The position numbers and the translations under genes were made by a program. From the NCBI GenBank assembly GCA_039111635.1, contig JBCAQO010000004.1:2046001-2110000 (forward strand): a stretch of 64,000 nt of DNA, in the 5' to 3' direction. The stretch's first letter is position 1, and each line of letters begins with the position of its first letter. This stretch comes from Heterobasidion occidentale (taxonomy: Eukaryota; Basidiomycota; Agaricomycetes; Russulales; Bondarzewiaceae). The notes under the pieces were generated by a model that saw only the letters and a program-made list of their open reading frames with translations, had not been told where the DNA came from and did not search any database. This document shows positions 10,401 through 21,021 of the stretch, in pieces.

Positions 10401-12858
10401 GCCGACAGTGGGTCCTACAAAACAACAGACATTTAGCGCTTCGGAAAGACACAAAAACACCCTGTTGAGCTCACATCAAAAATTTGAATGTCCGTGGCAG
10501 AATAGATGGCACGACATATATTCAATCGCTGCTTCTGTCCTCCCGAAAGTGAAATACCCTGTGCATGCCAACATTTTCATCAGCACCATAACAACACTAG
10601 ACCCTCACAGAGGAATACCTTTTCTCCAACCTCTGTCAAATCGCCGTTCGGCAACATATCCAGATCCGCGTCCAAGCACGCATCGTGCACCGCCTTCCAA
10701 TACCTCTCTGTCTCAAACGGCCGCCCAAAGCATATATTCCCGCGGATCGTCGCGTTCTGAATCCACGCGCTCTGCGAACAGTACGCGACAGACCCACCGA
10801 ACTTGACGCTCCCCTCCGTCTTGCGCATCTCGCCGATCAAGCCCTGCAGCATCGACGTCTTGCCCGCGCCGACGGGCCCGACGATTGCGACGAGCTGCCC
10901 TCGCGGGATCACGAGGTCGAGGTTGTTGATCTTGAAGAGCTTTTCCGGTGCAACTTCCTTTGGAGCGTCGGGGGCGGGCGCTGGGGCCGCGGTGCGTCGT
11001 CGGGAAGATTTCGCTTTCTTAGGATCCAGGGGAAGATCCTGAGGAGCGCTGTCCCAAGTGAAAGACGCGTTCTTAGCCTCAATGGCGCAGTCGAGCGTGG
11101 GGTCGGTGATGAGATTCTCGGTCACTAGCTCCGCGACAAAAACGCCGTGAAGACGTTCGACGGCATTCCGTGCATCAGCAATAGTGCTAATGGATATGGC
11201 TGAGAAAGGTGTCAATTCGATGAGCGAGCGCAAATATTGCGGACGATGAAAAGATAACTCACGGAAAAGCATCAAAGGCAGACGAAGGAGGTTGAACAGG
11301 GAGAGCGACGAGAAGATGATAGCAGGATTGAGAGTGTGTCCTGACGCTGCGTAGATCAAGAAAGCGATAACCGAGGCCATCGCCGGCGCCGACATTGCCA
11401 GAGCCGTGTTTGCCGCACGGATGATGAGCAACGATCGCACACCGCTACGTTGAAAAAAAAATGGATGAAGTGGTCAGACATATGCAACGCTTGAATCCTC
11501 CCACAACCTACCTCATTTCTGACATGCGGAACCCGGAGATGCGCTTCAAGAACGGTGTCTCCCATGCAAAGAACTTGATCACCTTCATCCCTCCCAAAAG
11601 CTCCTGCAGCAGCTTTGCCCGTTTATCTGTCCACTGCATCGTCTTGCGCCGAATCTTGAACAGCGACTTCATGATGCTCATTTGCACCGGCGTGATGAGG
11701 ATGAAAAACGCGAAGCCTGCGAGTGCGCTGGGCCCGAGGTTGATGATCAGCAGAATAAGGCAAATGACCATCTGTATTGGCGCCGTCCAGAACATGTGGA
11801 AGAAGCCGCAGCAGAAGTCGATCCTCGACACGTCAGTCGAGATATGGTTCACGAGCTTGCCGTTTGGGAGCGACGATCGTGCACGCGACGTCAGCCTCAG
11901 TGCGCGTGAGTAGATTGCTGTAATCAATCCCGCTCGCAGCAGCACGCCGGTGGAGGTGCTCCTGTAGAAGAAGTGGTGTTGACAGAGCGAGCCGACAACC
12001 TGCATCAGGAACAACCCGATAGCCAACCCGATGCCCTTGCCAATCGGCGGCGCAGGTTGGCCCAACCGATGTGCGGCATACGATTGTGTGGCAAAATTAA
12101 TCAAAGCCTGAGTAAAGCAAACATCAGAGAAGGTTGCGGCGAGAAAAGACGGAGATGGCGCACCTTCACAACGAGAGGGCTTGTCACCTGCGCGGTATCA
12201 CCAATGACCTTCAATAGACCACTCGACCAGAACCACCACTTGACGCTGTCGTTCATGGCGTAGACCAAACTCGGCTTCTTCTTCCCATCCACCTCTCTCC
12301 ACCGCTTCTCTCGGTCTGCACGATTTCTTTTCAGTGTCCATACCACACGTTGGCGCAACGAGGGCTTAACCTCCCCGCTCACAAGCCGAGCATTATATTC
12401 GTTCGCGGCTTTGACACGAGCCTCAAAGGAGGCCGTGATCTTGTCGGCGATGATGGAGGACGAACGGTGCTCTTGGAGCTTGTACAGATCGGGAGCCTCG
12501 AGCGGGCGAGCGTAGCCCAAACCCATGAGTGGATTGAGCCAGCTAAATGTGAGCAAGCTGAACCAACCGGCGGTCATCTCGGGGATCCATTCTGACTCTT
12601 CGACGGACTCTTTGGGAGGAGGAGGGTCCAAGGGGATGAAGACGCCTTTGAGAGACCTGCAAATGCGCGAAATGAGCCGTCCATGACAGAAAATAGGCCG
12701 AGGTGGATAGAAAGGACAAGGATGCCGAGGACATGGACTTACCTGCCAAGCCGTCGCGGCAAGGACTTCTCGGCAGAGTCGACGTTGACAGCCCGCTCAA
12801 CCTCAATGGCGGGCTGAGTTTTCTCCGAACCGTCATTGGATTCACGAGACTTGCCCAT
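7482..12858 (-). CDS. ABCC-family (Yor1/MRP-type) ABC transporter
   Basis: This is a full-length ATP-driven exporter arranged TMD1-NBD1-TMD2-NBD2 without an N-terminal TMD0, the Yor1-like layout. The start is ATG at 12858 ([10 protein letters not shown]) and the stop is at 7482. The cytosolic N-terminus leads into TMD1 (about 12630-11200). NBD1 has Walker A GPVGAGKT, the Q-loop [15 protein letters not shown], signature LSGGQKQR and Walker B IQIFDDPLSALD, with Asp at the catalytic Glu position as is usual for ABCC NBD1. A charged linker (about 10080-10180) precedes TMD2, which contains the coupling region [16 protein letters not shown]2 has Walker A GRTGAGKS, signature LSIGQ and Walker [13 protein letters not shown] with the catalytic Glu. 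The conserved NBD2 motif DATLFSGTLRSN needs a 7-nt exon (8173-8179). The linker shows a one-base frame change inside a GAA repeat (see the repeat entry). Substrate (drug, conjugate or lipid) cannot be told from sequence. Location is probably plasma membrane or vacuole. Confidence 0.92.
10100..10145 (-). repeat. GAA/CTT microsatellite in the ABC transporter linker
   Basis: On the minus strand an imperfect run of GAA/GAC/GAG triplets lies between the NBD1 exon and TMD2. The frame arriving from NBD1 ([20 protein letters not shown]) reads the run as poly-Arg. The frame that leads into TMD2 ([18 protein letters not shown]) reads it as poly-Glu/Asp. The two differ by one base, so the repeat holds an indel relative to a continuous ORF, or a short atypical intron. 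Confidence 0.75.
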
Positions 12859-13549
12859 GGCTGTCGGCGGATGCTCGTCTCGAAGAAAGGTCGTCGAGGC
12901 TGACGGTTTGGGTCCCCGGTTTTGAAGACGCGGCTCCCTCGGCTCAAATCCCAAATGACTCAACCGCATGACAACAGCGGGGTGGGCTGCCGCATAGCAC
13001 CCGTCATCTCTCTCCGATTCTGGCTCGCGTCTCCCAACCGCGCGTCGGGTGGTTGGAATGGTTGGAATGGTTCGCCTCAGCGATCATGGTATTCAGACGC
13101 TGCACAGCCCTAACATTTAGTCTTCGAAGCACGCAATGGCAAGTCAAACGACGAACAGGCAGCTACAGGCAGCCGCCATTTTATTGGAGTTGTGCCTACT
13201 CATTGCCCCATCGTAAATGGCTGACTACAAACCCTCCCCGGTGCCTTGGCTAGCCGTCGGCATTGCGCATGACGCGGAACTTGTCGATCAATACCTTTGC
13301 CCGTCAGCCAAAACCAAAACTTTCAACTAAGGCTACTCTGGGTTAAGAGGCTCTATGAGCCTCTTCAATAGTCCGATTGCTCAAGAAAAAGCAAGCACAA
13401 AACGTTGAATAGCGAAAATGTCGCCTGTTACTGTACTTGTTTGCATAGTGTTTGCATCCGACGGAACTGCGGTGTCAGCCGACGGCTCCTACCGATCCCA
13501 CCCTCGTCCCATCGGACCATCGTGTACGACACGATCTTGGCCGTCTTTA
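12859..13549. other. Intergenic region upstream of the ABC transporter
   Basis: This 691-bp stretch holds the ABC transporter promoter and the 3' end of the helicase gene. The only structure seen is a short direct repeat (9-bp unit GGTTGGAAT, two copies plus a partial third) at 13051-13072. No credible gene was found. Confidence 0.4.
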
Positions 13550-16486
13550 TCAAGCGCTGACGCGGCGATCCCGAGCGTACACCTCCTTCAACTGCTGCAG
13601 CGCCACCTACGATATTTCTCCATTAACAACGAGTGCCTCGGAAGCGGCGAAACCCCGCCGAGACAACACGCACCTCATAATGCGGCACCAGCCCTTCCAG
13701 CTGCTTCTCAGATACCCGCACCCTCTTCACGGCGTCCACATGCTCCGCTGCCCGCAGCATCTCCTTGAAATAGCGCGCCTGAGGTTTGGAATCGGCCCGG
13801 GCATTATATTGGGGTCATAAGTAGGCAAAGTCGGGAGAAATGGTTCCCCAGAAGTCCACCAAGAGATAAGAAAATTATGAACGACCATTCGTCAACACCG
13901 AGATCACTCCAGAGATGAAGGGGACATATACGCACCTCCTGCTCTTCAACAAGCGTCCATGCGTCGCCCTCTCGCCCCGCACGCGCCGTACGCCCGACGC
14001 GATGCACGTATTTTCGCATGTCGACCGGGACGTCATAGCTCACGACGTGGGCGACGTGACTGATATCTATCCCGCGCGAGATGAGATCCGAACAGACCAA
14101 CCTATCACAAGCACAGCAGCAACGGCGTGAACATCTCCGAGGTGGCGCACACAGATGAATCCGGTACGCACATGTCGATCTCCTGCGCCTTGAATTTCTC
14201 CAGGATGGATTTGCGCTCGGACGGGCTTAGGTCACTCGAGTATGCTCGCACGACGATCGGCTTAGACTCGGACTCAGCACTCGACGCGTGCCGCGCTGTC
14301 TCGAAGAACTCGAAGAGCCGCACGAGGCGCATCGTCGACTCGGCCGATTTTGTGAACACCAGAGCGTTCCTCACCTGATGTGCGCGCACCAGGTGGAAAA
14401 GCATCAGTGGCTTTTGAGAGGATTCGCACACCAGCATGTGTTCCTGTGATGAAAAGTGAGAGACGCGTAAGCTTCGATCACACAGAACTGAGGCGGAAAG
14501 ATCGAACCCTCAGTGTAGCTGGCATGCTGAACTTCTCCATCACAACGCCCAGAACGCCCTCGTCGTTTCCTGCGCCCTGCGACTGCACAACGATATACTT
14601 CGGATTCTTGAGGTCTAGCGCCGCGATCTTCCCCGGGTCGCTCATCAGCGTCGCGGAAAATAGCAATTTCTGACATGATGTTTCCTTCTTCTCGTCGATG
14701 TCAGTGCAGATCGTTGGGACATCCCGAAGGAGGTGCGAGAATGCCGGGGACAGGGCGTCGGGGTAAGGGAGTGTCGATGGGGAGGTTACGGGGTTATAGG
14801 CATCGGAGGAGAGTGGAGGGGGGCGCGTGGCATTGAGAACTTGAGCAAGCCAGTCTTGGAAGGACTGTGCTAGGAGACGGTCCGCTTCATCTATCACCTA
14901 CAAAAGTTGAGAATCGGGGTGGTCCAAGAGACTAGGTCTGGGTGAACACAATCTCACAAGGAATCGCAGATGTTGGAGTGAGAAATTTGGTGTCTCATTC
15001 AGGTGGTCCATCAGCCGACCTGGCGTGCAGATCAAGATGTCTACTTTACTGGAACCGCCCTGCAAGCTAAATAAAATTGAATCTATACTGAGTTTTTCCA
15101 GTGACGTTGACCATTTGGTTCTAGCTCACTGTGAATACTTGTCTGCGATGAGCTGCGACTGCTCGTGCGCGAACGAGTGCTGACCCGTCGCAGTTCCTAT
15201 CTGACGCGATGTGCTAAGCCGATTAATCAGACTAAAGGACATCTCGAGCGCACCTTAAGACCTCTCCCTTTGCCTACCGCCTCGAAAGTCTCTCTCACCT
15301 GAGCAACAAGATCGCGCGTAGGCAACACAATCAACGCGCGCAAGCAAGTTACTATGCGAGCGGAGAGTGTCTGCAATGTAGTAAATGTTTATAAACACCT
15401 GCTTCGAGCTGATTGTTTCACAGAATTTTACCAGTCCAAGACGCTTACCTCTACAATGGGGAGAACATAGGCCAGTGTCTTTCCGCTCCCAGTTGGCGCG
15501 GAGATACATATGTCACGGGGAGGATTATACGGGAGGTATAATGACCGCTGAAGCCGGTCAGAGGGAAGCAATAACGGTAGTAGCGTGGTCTGTACTACAC
15601 GCGGGCGACACAGAGGAATCAATGAGCAATCGCCACACCAAGTGCAGTCGCATTGAATCGTCTCCCCGAAGAGAAATATCCGTATGATAGAGTCACGTAC
15701 CTGCAAATAATTCCTCGATCCCTAGTTCCTTCAACCTAGCCCTCGTGCGCGAGCTCAGACCTGTCTGGGCATCCTCCTCACCTTCAAATGACAGTTTTGA
15801 TGAAAGAGCCGGATCGACAAGTTGCGCGCGTGCCAATGCGCGGTCCATACCCTGTGAGGCGAGTTCGGATTTGGCGGGAGCATTGGGCTGCGAGGGGAGC
15901 GGGAAAGAGGGTAGGGTGGATGGTGGTGGCGGCGGCGGCGTAGGGTTGTGGAGAACGGGCTGTGGGGATGGGGAATGTATGGGTGACGCAGGTGCAAGCT
16001 CGATGTCGGAAGGAGGAGAGTTGGGAGGACTGAGCTTTCGACGTTTTCGAGGTCGAGTGGTCTCTTCGTTTTCATGCTCCTTGGACTTACTTTTCTTCTC
16101 TTTCTTTTCCTTCTTCTCCCTCTTCCTACGCGCCTTCCTCTCCTCCTCTCCTTCCTCCACCTCTGCTCCAGACCCTTCGCCTTTCTTCGCGCTCGCTAAC
16201 TCGATCACATTTTCAGACACATCTTGATGCTCCACTTCGTCTTCTGTGCTCTGTCCCTCGGAATCATCGCCTTGCAAAGACCTTGCATGACGGACACCGT
16301 CTGCCGCAGGCCCTGATGCTGGTGGCTTCCGATTTTTGCGTCGTTCTTTTTTCGCTTTGAGGTATCGCTTTTTGGCTTTGGTTTTCTCCTGTCCATAAAT
16401 TCAATAAGGCCAGTCTCGGAATAAACCAAAGGAATAATATATATCCATCTTATACAGACCTTTGATCTTACTGGATCTGCCGCCAT
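13550..16486 (-). CDS. dbp6: DEAD-box ATP-dependent RNA helicase, Dbp6/DDX51 type
   Basis: Dbp6/DDX51 acts in the nucleolus in early 60S ribosomal subunit assembly. The start is ATG at 16486 (MAADPVRSK), followed by an intron and a long charged region: a Lys-rich start, acidic stretches, a [11 protein letters not shown] block and a Pro-rich stretch. The helicase core then shows APTGSGKT (motif I), LPTRDLV (Ia), TPGRLM (Ib), DEADRLL (II), SATLM (III), [10 protein letters not shown] (V) and [10 protein letters not shown] (VI). A roughly 50-residue insertion after DEADRLL ([11 protein letters not shown] onwards) and a Glu/Ser-rich insertion in the second RecA domain fit the Dbp6 subfamily. The C-terminus is [15 protein letters not shown] then, after an intron, [18 protein letters not shown] with TGA at 13550. 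Introns are short and keep frame. The DEAD-box call is certain; Dbp6 orthology rests on the insertions and tail. Confidence 0.9.
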
Positions 16487-16605
16487 TTTTGTTTTTGTAG
16501 ACTTGCCTAGGACGATGATATGTGAACGCAAGCAAAGTCAAACCTCCGAGAAGCCTAAGTTCAGGAGCATCTGAATTTGAAATCCCGCTCTTTGCATCCC
16601 ACCAC

Positions 16606-17918
16606 ATGGACTCGTTCAGTCGAGCAGGGAACTCAGCACTTGACGATCTGTTCCTTGAGAGACTCGATGCATTTATAGACAAAACGCTCTCAGACATGAA
16701 GACTTTCGCGGAGCGGGAGGGATGCTCTTTGGATATCGTATGTTCACGGCCATAACTAGATGGACTTCTCTCGGTATATTCATCACCAACGTCCTCTTCG
16801 TATGTTGTAGGTTAGACGTCATGTAGCGCAATGGCACAGCCAGTGTTTATTTTCAGCGGCATCCCCATCGCCACCGGACGACAGACGGCAGAGAAGTACA
16901 TCTTGCGATTTTTGTTACCTCTAGCATTCATCGAGCTAGATCTTTCTCATAGTCAATTTGATCTTGGTGTCCACCTCTCAGACGCTCGAAGCATTGCATC
17001 AGACGGCGGGACTGCATTCTTTCTTCCTTGCTGTTGACCCAACCGATCCAACCGACAACGGCTTTCTCGGGGGTACAGTGCTTGGAAGGGAGTTTTGGCG
17101 GGGCCTTCGCAATGGCGGCGTAAGCGGCGCAAAAGCGTTCAAAATGCAAACCATGTCTTCTCATTCATCAACTCTGGAGTCATTTCATCACCATCAAGCG
17201 CCAAACGCATCAATGGATAAGAGAACCCCTGCGCAGCGACTGAAGAGTGAGGTATATGCTGGAATCAGAACTGCCCTTAGGTGTGCCCCGCTCGTTTTTT
17301 CTAACGCGTGAAGCCCTAGTTATTATTGACAGAATGGTATCTGGCGTCCGCAACGCGGAAATGCGATGGACAAATCATGACCTCTTACAAACTTACGGGG
17401 TTCGTATAGATGGATGGCCCAAAGATATCCCGAAGCGGAATCCCTCTTCGTTGACAGCGGCAGAAAACACGCGGCTGAAGGGGTGCTTGCAGAACGGGAG
17501 CCTGATATTCCATCGCCTCGACGGACAAGATGTCCTGACAACTGCATCTGCTACGGGTTCGTCATCGCTTTCCGCCAATGTCGATGACGCACCAGGGGCT
17601 GCCTCTTGGCCGGCCGTTTCACCGGTAAGTTTGCTTAACAAACAAGCGTGTGCTTGGGATTCACCAGAAAGTCCTCAACAGTCACGAAATTACCCTTCAA
17701 CTCTATCAAATGCTGACTCGGTACCTCCAATTGGATCTTCGTCCAATTTGCTTCATACGGCTTCTCACCTTCTATCGAACGCTCATTTTTTGGAGTCCAA
17801 TTCACCCTTTCTATCTGGGCCCCCGTCAGATTCCGATAATGATTTGAACGAGCAATATGATCTCGGCATGTTCGCATCCAATGAACATGCTCTCAAGAAA
17901 CGACGGCGTAACTTATGA
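16606..17918 (+). CDS. Uncharacterised protein with basic C-terminus
   Basis: No family was recognised. The model is ATG at 16606 (MDSFSRAGNSALDDLF) with exons 16606-16737, 16811-16913, 16953-17280 and 17333-17918, giving 382 residues with all phases matching. The N-terminus looks helical (LFLERLDAFIDKTLSDMKTFAEREG). The middle contains FNLILVSTSQTLEALHQTAG, and a later stretch reads RMVSGVRNAEMRWTNHDLLQTYGVRIDGWP. The last ~120 residues are Ser/Pro-rich and end in KKRRRNL, which could be a nuclear signal (inference). The intron at 16914-16952 is only 39 nt. A possible further intron at about 17625-17672 has good borders but would replace the Ser-rich tail with an early stop, so I kept it as coding. 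The start lies 119 bp from the divergent helicase start, so the two probably share a promoter. Confidence 0.6.
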
Positions 17919-18178
17919 TGTACGAGTCACTGTCTATAGATGTGAGTGATTTTTGTCCTTATACGCAACCCAGATGTAAATAGTGTCGTAGCGGATAATA
18001 ATGATACAAACATAACTTCCGGCACCGTAGTTACTCTTAAGTATAGCAGACCAGTAGTTGGCCTCATAACATGTGCAAAGCGGATTGGTGGTGGGTCGCT
18101 GGACTGGTATATCATAGATCACACCTTTGGATCTCACCATCTAATCAGCGACAACATTTCAAAATCTGAGGTGCAAAG

Positions 18179-18770
18179 ATGTCTCAGCCCCTCAAGGAAG
18201 TAGCACCCACCGATGTACGAGACAGACTGGTTGAGTGCGTGTAGATCTGCTGACATCCTTGCCCGGAGCAGCTGCCATCCATTACCGCGCAAGAATCATC
18301 CATCGTCTTCCCCACTTTTACCAGCGACACTGCGTGGTCGCTGGGCGTCTCTCTGCGCGAACGCCTTCTCACGCTTACTTCCAAACCCGTCGCAATCTCC
18401 ATCTCCCTAGCGAGTTCCGCGCCGCTCCCACAAGTCCTTTTCTACACCGTTACCCGCCCCGGGACTACCCCCGACAACGACTCCTGGGTCTCGCGGAAGC
18501 GCCAGACCGTGCTGCGTTTCGGCTGCTCGACATGGCTTATGCACTGCAAGTTCCGAGGGAATGAAGTAGCGTTTGCGGCGAAGTATGGCTTGGGGGAGAC
18601 CGCAGGACAGTATGCGATCCACGGGGGCGGTGTGCCGATCCGCGTCACCGGTGTGGAAGGCGTCGTCGGGGTCATTGTAAGTCAGCGGGTTGGCTCAGGA
18701 GGATGATCACCAGGTCGTGATCGAGACTGTGACAGACTTCATCAAGGCTTTACGAGCGAAGATGCAGTAG
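18179..18770 (+). CDS. UPF0303 / HbpS-GlcG-fold (haem-degrading-domain-like) protein
   Basis: The protein is 166 residues and resembles yeast YBR137W and the UPF0303 family of the GlcG/HbpS fold. Exons are 18179-18214 (MSQPLKEVAPTD), 18269-18676 and 18714-18770; phases match and the coding sum is 501 nt. Family-like features are SIVFPTFTSDTAWSLGVSLR near the N-terminus, TPDNDSWVSRKRQTVLRFG in the middle, and a Gly-rich end, YAIHGGGVPIRVTGVEGVVGVI, before VVIETVTDFIKALRAKMQ. The haem link is known only from distant bacterial homologues. The yeast homologue has been linked to tail-anchored protein biogenesis factors, so a chaperone-associated role is also possible. The second intron is only 37 nt. 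The gene converges on the Atg17-like gene, with 94 bp between the stop codons. Confidence 0.82.
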
Positions 18771-18864
18771 ACAACGACAAAAGCATTCAAACAAATGTAT
18801 ACGAATAGGATCATTCGGGGAGATCCTGAATCCACTATATTCAAAAATATCATAAGGCATAATG

Positions 18865-20943
18865 TCACAAGCTCTGACTGCCATGAGCTGGTCCTTCCAC
18901 CTGCGCGACGACATCCTTTGCCTGAAAATACAAGGCTCGATATCAAGAAAGGGGTCATGCGATGTGATCTTGCTCACCTGCGTCAACAAATCGTCGTCAA
19001 TATCAGGTATTGTCTCAATCACATCTCCATCGAGCGGAACAACATCCCACCGTGTCGGCGGGTTCTCGATATTGAGACAAATATCTGCTGGGAGATGCAC
19101 ACCGTGCTCCACATTGAAATCTCGTCGCATTTGTTGTTCCTCTACGTGGTTCGTGTCAAGTCAGTCACCACAAGAAACGGCCAGTGGGGGAGATGGATTG
19201 GTACCTTCTGTCATGGCCTCCAATTGAGCGAGCATACCTCGTACAATGTGTTCTGCCGCTTCCTTATATTGTCTCCGTCTAGCCATCTCGATGAGAAGCT
19301 TGTTGAACGAAAATTGATAAGATTCGAATTGGTGCGACAGGGCTTCAAAGTCTTGGAGATGTTGATGGAGAGTTTCAAGCCGCTCAAGGCAGTCCCTCTG
19401 AAATGGAGATTTGAATATCAGTTCACGCTGCTGTATCGTGCCATGGGAGGTGAAGCCTGCCATACTGACCTCAACCTCTTGCTCTCGCTGGAGCATCTCG
19501 CTCATAATATCACCGAGCTCTTCTAGATCGTTTAAGATAGTTCGATGTGTTTCCAGATGCTGATGCATCAAACTCTTAGCAGCAAGTAGTTCTTCACTTA
19601 CATTCAACGGCAAAGTCAGGACTGCACTTTCTGCGAAAAGCATGATCACTAACTGGCTGCTCTCTATTGATGAACATGATTCTTCGAGCTCAGAAATGAT
19701 AGCAGGAAGCTCATCTGCGTCTCGATTCATATCTGCAGGCGTGTATCTGCCGTTAATATAACCCGTAATCAATAAGACATTCATGTAGAAGACTGACCTC
19801 GCAGATCTTCTTCAAAAACCTCATCGGATTCGCTATTTCTGAGAGCACTTTCCATTTCGTCATAATGCCTGACTAAACTGGCAAGCTGTTCGGCCATAGA
19901 ATTTGATATGGTGTCCTGCATGTTCAGAACGTCTTCGATATTGACAGAATGTGACGGAGGTAATGCTTTCCGGATGGCGGTCAGTGTATCATGCAAAGTC
20001 ACTGGATAGTCAGCCGTAGACGCGAACACATCCTGAGCAACATCTCTAAGCATAGGTCTCGTTTAATGATAATTAAAGGAGCCTCATACATCAAGCGCGC
20101 TTCGCTCGCTCTCAATTGTTTCAAGAGCATCTTCAATGGCTCTTTCATCCACAAAGTCGCGCAGAGACCTCCAGCGACTTCTGTCATGTTTCTGGGACTT
20201 CGCCTTAGCACGTCTGTGCTGTTCGTGACCATTCGAATGTCGAATAGTCAAGGTGGGACTCTGTCCCGGTATGAACGACTCGCCAGGTTGCGCCTGCTGT
20301 TCTGTTTCAGAGTCTTGGCTGCCGAATAAGGATGAATCGGAAGAGTTCTCATGGAAGTCGGGAGGTACGAGCTGGCGTCCTAGGGATTCGAGAATCGCGT
20401 CTAGAATGTCTGTACGCTCAGTACGAAGGGTATCCCAAGCCTGAGAATCATGAGACCTTCGTGAATGTGTCAGTGAACTTGAGAGGGAACGGACCCGAGT
20501 CTGTTTCTCCAGCTTCGTCCTCCTCTCCTCAATGGTCTTCGCCACACTCGCAGACAACTATATCGATGCTCTATTAAATGCAATAGCCATGGTTCACATG
20601 ACGCACAAACCTTGAGCTGCTCCAATACAGCATCACTGAGCCATTTGACCTTTGCATTTAACGCGAGGATGTCGAGTGCATCCTGGGCGGAGGAGTTGGA
20701 CAGGTCACTCGCGCGGGAACAGAGTGTCTTGCCGTGCTGAAGCGCCTTCTTCGACTGTAGAACGAGAGAAACGATATGAGAGTTGTCTTGGTGCGCAGGG
20801 GCAGGGGATGTCATGGATCCGTTGAACGCTTGAGATGTGGACGCGCTATTACTGGTAACTGAACACAGCGCGCCTGCGAAGGCCTGCGGGTCACGCACGA
20901 AGTCACAATCGTTCACTTTCACATGGCCGAAAAGGGCAATCAT
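18865..20943 (-). CDS. atg17: Atg17-like autophagy scaffold protein
   Basis: Atg17 dimers form the curved scaffold that organises the Atg1 kinase complex at the phagophore assembly site. The start is ATG at 20943 (MIALFGHVKVNDCDFV) and TGA is at 18865. The protein is predominantly helical and coiled-coil. The N-terminal part has LVLQSKKALQHGKTLCSRASDL and NAKVKWLSDAVLEQLKLSA. The centre has a polar, low-complexity stretch. The C-terminal half has long helices (ELPAIISELEESCSSIE, HLETHRTILNDLEELGDIM, LETLHQHLQDFEALSHQFESYQ). It ends with EEEQQMRRDFNVEHGVHLPADICLNIENPP, which resembles the Atg17 C-terminal block. About five introns are needed. The call rests on overall helical pattern and the C-terminal block; another coiled-coil autophagy protein such as an Atg11-like fragment is less likely. 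Confidence 0.7.
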
Positions 20944-21021
20944 GCAGTCACACCCAAATCCTGCAGGAGGCAGTCACGCAGACGTGCTGTCTCAAGTTGC
21001 CAGTACCTTTCTTTGACCTCC
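20944..21021. promoter_or_regulatory. Compact bidirectional promoter, atg17-like / uridine kinase
   Basis: Only 78 bp separate the two divergent ATG codons (20943 minus, 21022 plus). Both promoters must therefore lie here and/or within the 5' coding regions. No TATA box is visible. If either true start lies further inside, the gap would be somewhat larger. Confidence 0.55.

Noticed and set aside
15745..16227. Plus-strand Ser/Gly-rich 160-codon ORF
   Set aside because: Mirror of the low-complexity N-terminal exon of the RNA helicase.
17625..17672. Candidate intron (GTAAGT to CAG) in the unknown gene
   Set aside because: Splicing would swap a Ser-rich tail ending in a basic cluster for a short frame that stops early; reading through looks more protein-like.
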